The position numbers and the translations under genes are program-made. DNA of 64,000 nt from positions 186,001 to 250,000 of the forward strand of contig JACTNB010000006.1 of the NCBI GenBank assembly GCA_014584345.1, in the 5' to 3' direction. A model generated the notes under the pieces. That model saw nothing but the letters and a program-made list of their open reading frames with translations, had not been told where the DNA came from and did not search any database. Every line of letters starts with the position of its first letter. Position 1 is the stretch's first letter. Positions 17,656 through 26,783 of this stretch are shown here, piece after piece. Source of the DNA: Planctomycetota bacterium (lineage in GTDB: Bacteria > Planctomycetota > Planctomycetia > Planctomycetales > Planctomycetaceae).

Positions 17656-18849
17656 ATGAATTCTATCTCGCTGATTGAACAGATTCAGTCGGCCATCCGT
17701 TCTCTAGGCTGGGACGGTTGGTTGCTTTACGATTTTCGGGGTTGCAATCCCCTGGCCCGTACCGTGCTAAAATTGCACGAGCATCCCGCAGGCTCGCGGC
17801 GGTGGTTCTATTATATTCCCGCGCATGGTTCGCCCACCCGATTGGTCCATGCGATTGAAACCGAGGCACTGGCCTCGCTGCCAGGTACGCAACGGGTGTA
17901 TCGCGATTGGCGCACGTTGCAACAATACCTGCGGGAGACATTAACTCCCGGTCAAACCATTGCCATGGAATATTCCCCTCTGGCGAATAATCCCTATGTT
18001 TCGCGGATCGACGCGGGAACAGTGGAACTGGTCCGCGCGTGTGGAGTGCAGATCGCAAGTTCCGGGGATTTGATTCAACAGTTTGAAGCCTGTTTGTCAC
18101 CACAACAGTGGGCGCAGCATCTAGCGGCAGACCAAGTAACAACAGCTGCCTTCGCGCTGGCCTGGGAGTTCATTCGAACGCGAACGGCCGACAGCGGGAC
18201 CGTTTCGGAAGCTGAGGTGCAACAACGCATCCTGCAGCATTTCGCGGAAAACGAGATGGTCACTTATTCCCCTCCCATCGTTGCCCGCCAGCCCCACAAT
18301 CGACTCCCGCATTACGAAACCGGCACCGGGAGTGATACGGCCATTCGCAAGGGAGATCTGGTGCTGATCGACTTGTGGTGCAAGTCCCAGTTGCCCGAGG
18401 GTATTTATAGCGACCTGACGCGCATGGGATATGTGGGAACGGAAATTCCCCGGGAATACGCCAGCGTTTTCGCCGTAGTCGCCGCCGCCCGAGACGCGGG
18501 AATCGCACTGGTGCACCAGCGATTCGCGGAGCAACTCCCCTTGCAGGGGTGGGAAGTGGATCATGCGGTGCGGCACGTGATTGAAGAGGCCGGCTTCGGC
18601 GACTATTTTCTGCATCGCACGGGACACAGCCTGGGAGCCGAGGTCCATGGCAACGGGGCCCATCTGGACGACCTGGAAATGCATGAAGAACGGCGGATTC
18701 TGCCCCGGAGTCTCTTCACAATCGAACCGGGCATTTATCTGGAGAGCTTCGGCATCCGTAGCGAAGTGGATGTCTATGTGGATGAATTCCTGCAGGTGCA
18801 TGTAACAGGGGGGCCCGCCCAAACCACCATACATTCGATCCATGGCTGA
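17656..18849 (+). CDS. M24-family Xaa-Pro aminopeptidase/creatinase-like hydrolase
   Basis: A 397-residue cytoplasmic metallopeptidase-fold protein. It has an N-terminal creatinase-like domain (about 1-160) and a pita-bread catalytic domain. The five metal ligands of family M24 are visible: Asp in VLIDLW, Asp in IYSDLTR, His in TGHSLG, Glu in TIEPGIY and Glu in IRSEVDV. The family removes N-terminal residues before proline or hydrolyses related amide bonds. The frame is open from 17197 inside the previous gene, but the domain begins at the ATG at 17656, which has a weak GAAG upstream. It has no signal peptide. Confidence 0.88.
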   Translation: MNSISLIEQIQSAIRSLGWDGWLLYDFRGCNPLARTVLKLHEHPAGSRRWFYYIPAHGSPTRLVHAIETEALASLPGTQRVYRDWRTLQQYLRETLTPGQTIAMEYSPLANNPYVSRIDAGTVELVRACGVQIASSGDLIQQFEACLSPQQWAQHLAADQVTTAAFALAWEFIRTRTADSGTVSEAEVQQRILQHFAENEMVTYSPPIVARQPHNRLPHYETGTGSDTAIRKGDLVLIDLWCKSQLPEGIYSDLTRMGYVGTEIPREYASVFAVVAAARDAGIALVHQRFAEQLPLQGWEVDHAVRHVIEEAGFGDYFLHRTGHSLGAEVHGNGAHLDDLEMHEERRILPRSLFTIEPGIYLESFGIRSEVDVYVDEFLQVHVTGGPAQTTIHSIHG

Positions 18850-19030
18850 AAGTGATCCGCCGCGAAGAGCGACTTTCCCAATGCGTTGTGAATCAGGTTC
18901 CGCCGGCTAGATTCATGCCCACCAGGATTCGTCCTGGCTGGTGGATAAGTGGATCTTGGGGTGCTAAACTTCCGGGCAGACCGATGGACGACAAACGCCA
19001 TATTCGACTTTTCTTGCCAGGTTGATCATC

Positions 19031-19837
19031 ATGAACGAAGTAATCAGGTTGGGCGTCCATGGCGCCGGCGGACGCATGGGGCGACGGATCGTGGCGATCG
19101 GCCACCAGACCAGCGGAATGCAGGTTGCGGTGGCTCTGGATTCACCACATTCCTCGCTGCTGGGACGGGATGCGGGGGAACTGGCGGGGATCGGCACCAT
19201 CGGCGTCCCCCTTTCCAGCGCGGCGGACATGTTCGAACATATCGATGTCTTGATCGACTTTTCCGTTCCGGAAGCGTGCGTGAAAATGGCCGCGATTTGC
19301 GGCGAGCGTTCGATCCCATTATTGGTGGCAACCACGGGACTCACTCCGGAACAACGGGAGAGCGTATTGTCTGCCAGTCAGACAACCCCCCTGATTGTCG
19401 CTTCGAACACGAGCACCGCGGTGAATCTGGCCATGAAGTTGGTGAGGGACGCGGCACGGGCGTTGAAATCACTCCCGGATGGCGTGGACGTGGAAATCGT
19501 CGAACGGCATCATCGCTTCAAGGAAGACGCCCCCAGTGGAACCGCGTTGCGGTTCGGGGAAATTGTCGCCGAGGAAATGGGGCAAACGGACCATGTACAT
19601 GGTCGGATCGGGCAAACAGGCAAGCGCAAGCAGACAGAAATCGGCTACCATGCGCTGCGCACCGGCGACAACGTAGGGGAACACTCGATCGTGTTCGGCA
19701 TGATGGGCGAAACCTTGGAAGTTTACGTCCGTGGACATACCCGCGATAGTTACGCCTTTGGAGCAATCAACGCCGCTCAGTTCCTGGTGCAGCAGGGACC
19801 AGGTTTGTACAGCATGAACGACGTGCTGGGCTTTTAA
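19031..19837 (+). CDS. dapB: 4-hydroxy-tetrahydrodipicolinate reductase
   Basis: A 268-residue enzyme of the lysine/diaminopimelate pathway that reduces 4-hydroxy-tetrahydrodipicolinate with NAD(P)H in the cytoplasm. The N-terminal dinucleotide motif is GVHGAGGRMGRR. The signature of the substrate domain is present: VEIVERHHRFKEDAPSGTA, with the catalytic His and Lys. The start is the ATG at 19031; a TTG three codons earlier shares the frame. The size is typical of DapB. No other lysine genes are adjacent. Confidence 0.95.
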   Translation: MNEVIRLGVHGAGGRMGRRIVAIGHQTSGMQVAVALDSPHSSLLGRDAGELAGIGTIGVPLSSAADMFEHIDVLIDFSVPEACVKMAAICGERSIPLLVATTGLTPEQRESVLSASQTTPLIVASNTSTAVNLAMKLVRDAARALKSLPDGVDVEIVERHHRFKEDAPSGTALRFGEIVAEEMGQTDHVHGRIGQTGKRKQTEIGYHALRTGDNVGEHSIVFGMMGETLEVYVRGHTRDSYAFGAINAAQFLVQQGPGLYSMNDVLGF

Positions 19838-20087
19838 GTTGCCAGTTGCGCTGCGGTGATTGCCTTAATATCCGCCCGATACGGGTTGCCCCCAAGAATT
19901 GCTCTCGCAGCAAACGCGGTGGTCCGGTATGTTTCCCCGTGCAACGGGCGTTATCGGGCCACCGGTTTCCGGGCAGGCAACCAAGCCGTTGTTACCAGCG
20001 TGACTCGCTACTCCAATGGTTCGGCGGGGAAACGCGCGATGCTCGGGGGAGCATCGAATTCATGCCTTAACTGACAGGGAAGTTCGT

Positions 20088-20675
20088 ATGTATCGTGTAA
20101 GCAAACTGGCGGGGATGCTTTGCGCAATCGCTGTAACGGGTATTTCAACGCAAGGGATTTGGGCCGGCCACCCCATGCGTCATTCTCATCATCACCACCA
20201 TTACAATACCGGCGCGACTGCCGCAGTGGCGTTTGCCGTGGGAGCAGTTGCAGGGACATTGCTGGCTTCCCCGCCCCCTCCGCCCGCGCCGCCGATGATT
20301 GTGCATCCATATCCCTACATTCCCCCTGGCCATGGCAACGGACCGGTCTATTATGGCGGCCCTCCGGTGGTGCAGCGCGAGATTATTTACCGTGACCGGC
20401 CCACTCCCGTGTATGTCCCCGCGCCAATGACCGAGGCGGCTCTGCCTCCGACAGCCGTGCAGTCGATGACCAGGCGTCATTCCGGAATGACCAGAGTCAC
20501 GAACACCCCGGTGGAATCCGTCCACAGGCCTCCGGTCGGAACGGTTGTGGACCGTTTGCCCACCATGGCGGGCCGCACGGAACGTCAGGGGATCGTGTAC
20601 TTCGAAGAGAATGGCGTCTTTTACCTGCCGATCCGAGTGCATAACGAACCAAAGTTCGTGGTTGTGCAACCGTAG
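20088..20675 (+). CDS. Secreted His/Pro-rich hypothetical protein
   Basis: A 195-residue exported protein. The signal peptide spans about residues 1-27 (ending GIWAG). It is followed by a histidine cluster (HSHHHHHYN), a short hydrophobic Ala/Val/Gly stretch (about 42-62), a proline run and a proline/tyrosine-rich central part. The C-terminus (GIVYFEENGVFYLPIRVHNEPKFVVVQP) resembles the beta-rich repeat found at the end of DUF6515-type and related bacterial envelope proteins, but this is a weak match by eye. The His cluster could bind metals. The ATG at 20088 has AGGGAAG upstream. The function is unknown. Confidence 0.72.
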   Translation: MYRVSKLAGMLCAIAVTGISTQGIWAGHPMRHSHHHHHYNTGATAAVAFAVGAVAGTLLASPPPPPAPPMIVHPYPYIPPGHGNGPVYYGGPPVVQREIIYRDRPTPVYVPAPMTEAALPPTAVQSMTRRHSGMTRVTNTPVESVHRPPVGTVVDRLPTMAGRTERQGIVYFEENGVFYLPIRVHNEPKFVVVQP

Positions 20676-20724
20676 GCCCGTATTTCTCACCCGGGTCCCT
20701 AAATCAGGCCTGCTGACTTCGTCG

Positions 20725-20863
20725 AACTAGCCGCGCCCGTGAGGAAGCGGGCCAGACGGGCGGTTCCTCAACGAGCACTCCTTGGACACAACTGCGATCA
20801 TGGCGATGCATTGCGACAAACCGGGCTCAACCCTGGCCCGCTTCCTCACGGGCGCGGCTAGTT
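20725..20863. repeat. 31-bp perfect inverted repeat element between convergent genes
   Basis: Two arms of 31 bp, 20725-20755 and 20833-20863, are exact reverse complements and enclose 77 bp. The arm begins AACTAGCCGCGCCCGTGAGG. The element is 139 bp, non-coding, and placed between the convergent ends of the His-rich protein gene and gatA. It looks like a MITE or REP-type palindrome. In RNA it could fold into a long hairpin and end transcription from both sides. No flanking target-site duplication was obvious. Confidence 0.8.
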
Positions 20864-20885
20864 TCCGGGTTAATTCCACTCGGAT

Positions 20886-22334
20886 CTAGCAGGCGGATTC
20901 ATTGCCCCTTGGGGCATGATCCCAGGGGGCAGCCAGTTCGAACATGCGTGCCGCCCGGAGCAGTTTTTCCTCTCCCAGTACGGGGCCGAGCAGTTGGACA
21001 CCCAGCGGCAGGCCGTCGTCTGTCGTGCCGGCAGGAAGGGAAATCGCGGGGATGCCGGCCAAGTTGGCACCGATGGTGAAGATGTCGGCCATGTACATTG
21101 CCAGCGGGTCGTTGATCATTTCGCCCCGCTTGAAGGCCGGGCCTGGAGTTACGGGGCCGATCAGCAGATCGACTTGCCCCAGGGCCTGGAGGTAGTCCTG
21201 CTGCACGAGGCGACGGACACGCAGCGCCTTGAGGTAATAGGCATCGTAATATCCGGAGGAAAGGGCATAACAGCCCAGCATGATGCGGCGTTGCACTTCT
21301 CCGCCAAACCCTTCGCTACGAGAACGGCGATACATCCCGCCGAGGGATTCCGGGGTACTGGTGCGGTGCCCGTAATGCACTCCGTCGTAGCGGGCCAGAT
21401 TACTGGAGGCTTCAGAGGGAGCGATCACATAATAGGTCGCCACGCCGTAGCGGGAGTGGGGCAGGGACACCGGCACAATCTCGGCCCCCAGGCTCCGGAA
21501 CACATCCACCGCGCGGTGCACGGACTCGCGGACGGACTCTTCCACTCCCGTTCCCAACCATTCTTCGATAAAGCCGAGCTTGAGCCCGGCCAGAGGCTGG
21601 TCGAGCGTCGCCAGATAATCGGGGACCGGATCGGGCAGGCTGGTGGCATCGAGCGGATCGTGCCCCGCGATAACCTGTAGGGTGGCGGCCGCCCCGTGGA
21701 CATCGCGCGAGAATGGCCCAATCTGGTCCAACGAACTGGCAAAGGCGACCAGGCCATACCGGGAAACCCGGCCATAGGTCGGCTTTAATCCCACCACGCC
21801 ACAGAATGCCGCCGGCTGGCGAATCGAGCCTCCGGTATCGCTTCCCAGGGCGAGGGGGACCATCCCGGCAGCCACGGCCGCGGCGGAACCTCCCGAGGAA
21901 CCGCCCGGCACATAATCCAGATTCCAAGGGTTGCGGGTGCTGCCCAGCGCGGAATTTTCGGTCGAAGAGCCCATGGCAAATTCGTCGAGGTTCAGCTTGC
22001 CGACGATGACCGCGCCCGCTTGATGCAACCTGCGGATCACGGTGGCATCGTAGGGGGACTGATAGTCCGCCAGCATCCGGGAGGCACAGGTAGTGGGCAA
22101 GGTGGCCGTGCAGATGTTGTCCTTCACCGCAACAGGCATGCCCCACAGCGGTGACTGCTGGTCCGCATTTTCCGCAGGGGCCAGTGGACTCTCGGCCAGG
22201 GACAAATACGCTCCGATGCGAGGGTTCAGCCGAGCCGATGCTTCCCGGGTTTCTTGCAGCAATTCAACATGAAACTCCGGACGGGCCTGGATGCGAGCCT
22301 GGAGTTCACGAGGGAGCAGAGCGGATATCGACAC
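20886..22334 (-). CDS. gatA: Asp-tRNA(Asn)/Glu-tRNA(Gln) amidotransferase subunit A
   Basis: A 482-residue amidase-signature protein. The catalytic triad is at the expected spacing: K71 (VAVKDN), cis-Ser S146 (GGSSGGS) and nucleophile S170 (GSDTGGS). GatA releases ammonia from glutamine for transamidation of misacylated tRNA in the GatCAB complex. The EFAMGSSTENSA and RNPWNLDYVPGGSSGGS segments are typical of GatA rather than other amidases. The start is GTG at 22334 with AAGGAA about 10 nt upstream. gatB and gatC are not in the window. Confidence 0.94.
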   Translation of the reverse strand: MSISALLPRELQARIQARPEFHVELLQETREASARLNPRIGAYLSLAESPLAPAENADQQSPLWGMPVAVKDNICTATLPTTCASRMLADYQSPYDATVIRRLHQAGAVIVGKLNLDEFAMGSSTENSALGSTRNPWNLDYVPGGSSGGSAAAVAAGMVPLALGSDTGGSIRQPAAFCGVVGLKPTYGRVSRYGLVAFASSLDQIGPFSRDVHGAAATLQVIAGHDPLDATSLPDPVPDYLATLDQPLAGLKLGFIEEWLGTGVEESVRESVHRAVDVFRSLGAEIVPVSLPHSRYGVATYYVIAPSEASSNLARYDGVHYGHRTSTPESLGGMYRRSRSEGFGGEVQRRIMLGCYALSSGYYDAYYLKALRVRRLVQQDYLQALGQVDLLIGPVTPGPAFKRGEMINDPLAMYMADIFTIGANLAGIPAISLPAGTTDDGLPLGVQLLGPVLGEEKLLRAARMFELAAPWDHAPRGNESAC

Positions 22335-22501
22335 GTATCGGATTTCCTTGTTGGAATGGAACTTCGTAGGGCCTTATTTTCGCGTGCCGCCAACAGAACG
22401 ACATTTCCCAGGCGACAGGCATCCGGGAGGTTTCACGCCTCCCCCACGCAGGATAGTCTCTCCGGCAGGGATGTCGAGCGACCGCGCTGCCTTGTGGGGA
22501 C

Positions 22502-23056
22502 TTACATTTCGGACCGATCCAGAATCCCCATTTCATCCCCGTTGAGAGGATTGAGCCGTTTGACGGCAATCACTTTCCACTGCTCCCCTTCTTGCTGCCA
22601 GGTCAATTCCCAGCGGGTGGAGGCACGGTTGGTGTACGATATGCTGTTCACGGAAATCGTCCCATTGGCGCGAAAATGGCTGATTGCTCGCGTATTTTCG
22701 GCCATCATCCGCACCTGCACATCGGTCAGGCGGACATCGTCGTGAATCTTGGCAAGTGCCAGCCCCGAAGCAATGACGGTTTTCAGCATGAGATTGTTAT
22801 TGGAAATCCGCTGCAGCACTGCTGCGGTATCGCCCTGCTTGCAATCGGCCAGCAAGCCCTGAACCTGGGCTTCGACGACCTCGGCGGGAGTCACAATGGC
22901 CTGTTCGACAAGGTAAACAGCCAAGGCGCCGACCAGCATCAACCCCGCGAGTCCCCAATCGCGCACCAAGCCACGCTGAAACCCCCGCGCCAGGAAGACA
23001 CAGGCCAGCACAAAGAAGAGCGCGACCCCCGGCCACGGATTTTCGGTAAACCACAT
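22502..23056 (-). CDS. Small membrane protein with C-terminal NTF2-like domain
   Basis: A protein of 184 residues with two transmembrane helices (about 8-24 and 31-50). A soluble domain of about 120 residues follows whose pattern (short helices, then strands ending WELTWQQEGEQWKVIAVKRL) suggests an NTF2/SnoaL-like fold. I infer the fold from the pattern only. The ATG at 23056 has GGAG 9 nt upstream; another ATG two codons earlier is too close to it. The gene lies between the M28 peptidase gene and gatA on the same strand and is probably co-transcribed with them. The function is unknown. Confidence 0.68.
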   Translation of the reverse strand: MWFTENPWPGVALFFVLACVFLARGFQRGLVRDWGLAGLMLVGALAVYLVEQAIVTPAEVVEAQVQGLLADCKQGDTAAVLQRISNNNLMLKTVIASGLALAKIHDDVRLTDVQVRMMAENTRAISHFRANGTISVNSISYTNRASTRWELTWQQEGEQWKVIAVKRLNPLNGDEMGILDRSEM

Positions 23057-23188
23057 ACTCATTGACTCCGCTTGAATACCATGGAACGCTGGAACGTGGC
23101 CTTCGGTAGCCGAAATTTGATTTTGCCAGAGGATCACGCCTTGCAGGTGTAAGTCCTTCGCGAGTCGGGCCGAGGCAGCCTGCACGAT

Positions 23189-25093
23189 TCAGCGGGGCTT
23201 TCCAAGTTCCACCTTGCAGGAAAATGTTGTATCCCCGCGATGCACCTGCAACTTCAATACCTCCTTGGGGCGAGCGGCATCCACTATCTTCCAGAGATCC
23301 ACGCGCGTTGCCACGTCTTGGCCATTCAATGCCACGATCCGATCGCCCGGTTCCAGCCCGGCATGGGCCGCCGGGCTGTTCGGTTCGATCAACAAAATTT
23401 GGAATCCTGCCCCGGCGTAGGTCAGATCGGGCGTGATGCCGAAGTAGGCCCGGCCTCCCGCGTGATTCCCGACGCGAATCCATTGCTTGTTCTCGATGTA
23501 ATTAGGCCTTTCCGGCGCGTTTGCCAGGTAGAGGGTCAAACCGGTCAAGAGATCGACGATCCGTCTGATGCCCTGTTCATTGATTTTGTCAGCATCGTCA
23601 TGGGGACGGTGATAATGCTCGTGCAGTCCCGTAAACAGATGCAGCACGGGAATCTGCTTTTCGTAAAAGGAGGCATGATCGCTGGGGCCGAAGGCTTTTT
23701 TCTCCCGGAAGAAATTGAGTTCGGTCCGCTGTTCCAGTTCATCGAGCCAGGGTTTCCAGACATCAGACGAGCCCACGCCAAACACAGTCACCTTTTCGTC
23801 CGTCATTCGTCCCACCATGTCAAGATTGATCATGGCGACGGTCTGCTCCAATGGGTAAACAGGGGCGGAAACGTAATGTTTCGAGCCCATCAGGCCCCGT
23901 TCCTCACCGGCAAAGCAAATCAGGACCACTCGTCTCGGCAAGGTCCCGGAAAGCCCCTTCAACCGTCGCGCCAGGGCCAACACCGCGGTAGTTCCCGAGG
24001 CGTTATCGTCGGCTCCATTGTGAATGGCATGCGTTCCAGGTGCCAGTGAACCATAACGTCCCCAGCCTACGTGATCGTAGTGTGCCCCCACCACAATCGT
24101 TTCCTGGATGGCAGGATCGCTCGGCTCCAGCACGGCAATCAGATTCTGCCCCTCGGTGAGATCAAGTTTCAAATCGGCTTTGCCGGACAGTGTGAGGCCC
24201 TGCAATTCGGCCGAGGCCGGCTTGAGTTCCGTCTCGATCATTCGATCGATGTCTTCCAGGGAGAGCCCCAGGCCCCGCTGCAACAATCCGCTGGCAACCT
24301 TCTGCGTGATATGCAGCACGGGTATCTGTTTTCCCGCTGCCCCGCCCCCATATCCAAATTCCAGCAGTTCATCCTTCCCTTCGCGCGTGGAGAAGACATC
24401 GTTAACGAACAAGACCGCCACGGCTCCCTGTTCGCGGGCGTTTGTCAATTTCGTGCGCAAGGCCGCCTGATTCGTATCGATGTTGCCATTTTCCTGGACA
24501 TACAGCGTCCCCGGTCGAGTTTGTCCCGGTACGCGCCGCAAAATCAGCGCAATCTTTCCCTTCAGATCAATCCCCTCGAACTCATTGTAAGCCCGTTCGG
24601 GATCTTTGATGCCGTAACCACAAAATACCACCGGGGCCGAGAACTCCCCTGCTCCGCCGAACGAACAGGGTATGTAATCGCGTTCAATGACCCACTCGAG
24701 GGTTTCGTCGGCTTTCTGTCCCCGCAACAGATTTTGCTCTCCCAGTTCAGGCAAGGACGATAGGGAAAACCTTTGGATGCCGTCGGGCAACTCCGCGGGG
24801 AAGGTCAGTCCCGCGGCCCGAAACTGTTCGAGAATGAACTCCGCAGCTTCCCGCATTCCGGGCGATCCGGTATCGCGCCCTTCCAGGGCATCCGAGGCCA
24901 GGAATTCAATATCCTGCCGGATCCGTTGTTCTTCGACAGCCGAAGACGGAGCCTGCAGGACCGGTTCCTGAAGCACGGGAACATCAGCCGCCCGCGCGGG
25001 TCGATCCGTCATTCTCGGGATCGCAAGGAACGCCAGCCCCAGCAACCCGCAAAGGGCCATCAAACAATTCCGACTATGCATCTTATTGATCAT
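23189..25093 (-). CDS. M28-family aminopeptidase with PA and PDZ domains
   Basis: A 634-residue exported zinc peptidase. A signal peptide (about residues 8-35) is followed by a first catalytic segment, an inserted PA domain (about 130-270), the main M28 domain and a C-terminal PDZ domain (about 545-630). Zinc and catalytic residues appear as GAHYDHVG, NGADDNASG, GEERGLMGS, NLDMVGR and the C-terminal ligand in the EHYHRPHDD region. The PDZ part has the usual I-x-P-N-S-P-A-A-x-A-G-L-x-P-G-D-R-I motif. The start overlaps the end of the BshC-like gene by 11 bp, indicating translational coupling. The enzyme should trim peptides in the periplasm. Confidence 0.9.
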   Translation of the reverse strand: MINKMHSRNCLMALCGLLGLAFLAIPRMTDRPARAADVPVLQEPVLQAPSSAVEEQRIRQDIEFLASDALEGRDTGSPGMREAAEFILEQFRAAGLTFPAELPDGIQRFSLSSLPELGEQNLLRGQKADETLEWVIERDYIPCSFGGAGEFSAPVVFCGYGIKDPERAYNEFEGIDLKGKIALILRRVPGQTRPGTLYVQENGNIDTNQAALRTKLTNAREQGAVAVLFVNDVFSTREGKDELLEFGYGGGAAGKQIPVLHITQKVASGLLQRGLGLSLEDIDRMIETELKPASAELQGLTLSGKADLKLDLTEGQNLIAVLEPSDPAIQETIVVGAHYDHVGWGRYGSLAPGTHAIHNGADDNASGTTAVLALARRLKGLSGTLPRRVVLICFAGEERGLMGSKHYVSAPVYPLEQTVAMINLDMVGRMTDEKVTVFGVGSSDVWKPWLDELEQRTELNFFREKKAFGPSDHASFYEKQIPVLHLFTGLHEHYHRPHDDADKINEQGIRRIVDLLTGLTLYLANAPERPNYIENKQWIRVGNHAGGRAYFGITPDLTYAGAGFQILLIEPNSPAAHAGLEPGDRIVALNGQDVATRVDLWKIVDAARPKEVLKLQVHRGDTTFSCKVELGKPR

Positions 25094-26783
25094 GAATTTG
25101 ATCCTCTGGACGTTCGCGGCTCATCTGTTGAATCAGCCGCCGTAAACTCGATTCCGGATAACAGACGAAAGGATACTCCCGGAAGGCAGCCACTTTCCAA
25201 TCCGCTTCCACTTTCTCTGCATTGTATAACTCCTCCCGCAGGGAATGCACGGCGTCTCCGGCCAATCGGGTCAGCTCTTCGCGTACTTCCTGGAGTTCCC
25301 GATGCTGCCGCAGATTCTCCTGCCGGCGTTCCCGGCGCTGCCGTTGCGTCAACCCGTGACGCGGTCTTTCCCGCCAGGCCTCAATCAACTGGTGTTTGCG
25401 AATCAGGAGTTGTTCGAGCCGTGCCTCGCCCCGGGGGAGCAAGAGTTCGGGATTTTCCTGGGCGCGCCGCAACGCCTGACGAAATTCACGCGCGGTCCGC
25501 CCGGGTCTCCGCGGGGCATCCGCCAGTGGCAACCACAGCGTAGCGGTGGCGACCTGATAGCAAGGAGGTTCGACTCCAAAGTAGTCCTGCAGAATCCCAT
25601 CCGTGATCTCATCGTATTTCGCGCCGCCAATTCCGTGAATGAACCAGTCGGAAACAAACAAGCGAAAATAGAGTGTTGTAATCAATGCCCGCGGACGGAG
25701 CCGAATCCCCTGATTCAGCCATTCCGCCAGGCGTGGCACGTTGTGCCCGGCAAGCTCGGCATGCGAAAGCCTCCAATGCAGTCCCTCGCGGTCGCTGAAT
25801 TCCAGGGAATCGGCCTTGGAGCGTGTGAAGACCCCGCGCCGCCGTGGATTTTTATCGTCCCAGATCCAGAATGGCAGTTCGATCCACTCCCCCTCGCAGG
25901 CAAGATCTGGAATCGGGTGCGTGGGCGATTTCAACTGATACAGGCGACGATAGCGCTGCAACACCGAATTGTAAACGGACCGAAACCGAGCGGCATCACC
26001 CGCGAGTTTGGTCACGAAACGGAGAAAGCTGGGCGTCTGGCTTAACAGGCTGACGGGCAATTCCAGAGTGTGCAGGCCCAGTTTGTGTTCAATCCGCCGC
26101 CGTCCCGCCACCAGGGCACGAGTCAACAGCCCGTTTTGCTCCCATACACCGCAGACCGCTTGCCAGTATTCGACCAGCAGCGGTGCTTCGCGCAGGGGAG
26201 CCATTGTCCGCAAGAGACGATCGGCGAAGCCGCGAAATTTATCGGCGTGGACGACGCGGGTTTCTTCCCAGGGGATACCGATGGGCCAATCATCGATTTC
26301 GATTCGTGTTTCCCGAAGTTGGCCATTCCCTTGCAGCGGAATCGGCACGGAACGGGTTTTTACGGTATCGGAATCGACTATCAGGTTCAGGGCGATCCCA
26401 CCTGTCCATTCCGCCTGCCGCGCGGCCCAGACATTCTTGACCCAGACGCCGGGATGAAACAGTTCGGGTTGATGCCCGGTGGCGATCAGCGGCAGGGAGG
26501 CATCAAGGGGGATGCACGGGCTGTCATCGATCGTCGCGGTAAAGCAGATCGCCTGATCCAGACATTCCCGCCGAGCCGAGGCCCGCCAACTCGCCAGCGT
26601 TTCTCCCCAGAAAAGCCGCGGGCTGATGCGGAACTTCTCGTGCTGGAGTGCAATCAACCGGGGAGACTGCCTGCCCGCGGGCTGGCAGAGCAACTGTTCG
26701 TTCTCTCGCGGAGCGCGATAATGGGTTCGCGTGGGCAAGGAGACCGCGGATTCGGAACGGGATGCGGCAGCGTTCGGGTCCAC
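25083..26783 (-). CDS. BshC-like protein (putative cysteine-adding enzyme)
   Basis: A 566-residue protein that I identify tentatively as related to BshC, the last enzyme of bacillithiol synthesis. Support: an ATGHQPELFHPGVWVKN segment (residues about 102-118) resembling the BshC TGHQ nucleotide-binding motif, a following NLIVDSDTVK strand, a later segment of the type R-P-R-A-L-I-T-T-L plus GGAKYDEI, and a C-terminal Arg/Glu/Gln-rich coiled coil (about 460-520), which matches BshC architecture. The start is GTG at 26783, directly abutting the stop of the glycosyltransferase gene (TAA then GTG). bshA and bshB homologues are not in the window, so a different ligase or transferase function is possible. 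Confidence 0.5.
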   Translation of the reverse strand: MDPNAAASRSESAVSLPTRTHYRAPRENEQLLCQPAGRQSPRLIALQHEKFRISPRLFWGETLASWRASARRECLDQAICFTATIDDSPCIPLDASLPLIATGHQPELFHPGVWVKNVWAARQAEWTGGIALNLIVDSDTVKTRSVPIPLQGNGQLRETRIEIDDWPIGIPWEETRVVHADKFRGFADRLLRTMAPLREAPLLVEYWQAVCGVWEQNGLLTRALVAGRRRIEHKLGLHTLELPVSLLSQTPSFLRFVTKLAGDAARFRSVYNSVLQRYRRLYQLKSPTHPIPDLACEGEWIELPFWIWDDKNPRRRGVFTRSKADSLEFSDREGLHWRLSHAELAGHNVPRLAEWLNQGIRLRPRALITTLYFRLFVSDWFIHGIGGAKYDEITDGILQDYFGVEPPCYQVATATLWLPLADAPRRPGRTAREFRQALRRAQENPELLLPRGEARLEQLLIRKHQLIEAWRERPRHGLTQRQRRERRQENLRQHRELQEVREELTRLAGDAVHSLREELYNAEKVEADWKVAAFREYPFVCYPESSLRRLIQQMSRERPEDQIHDQ

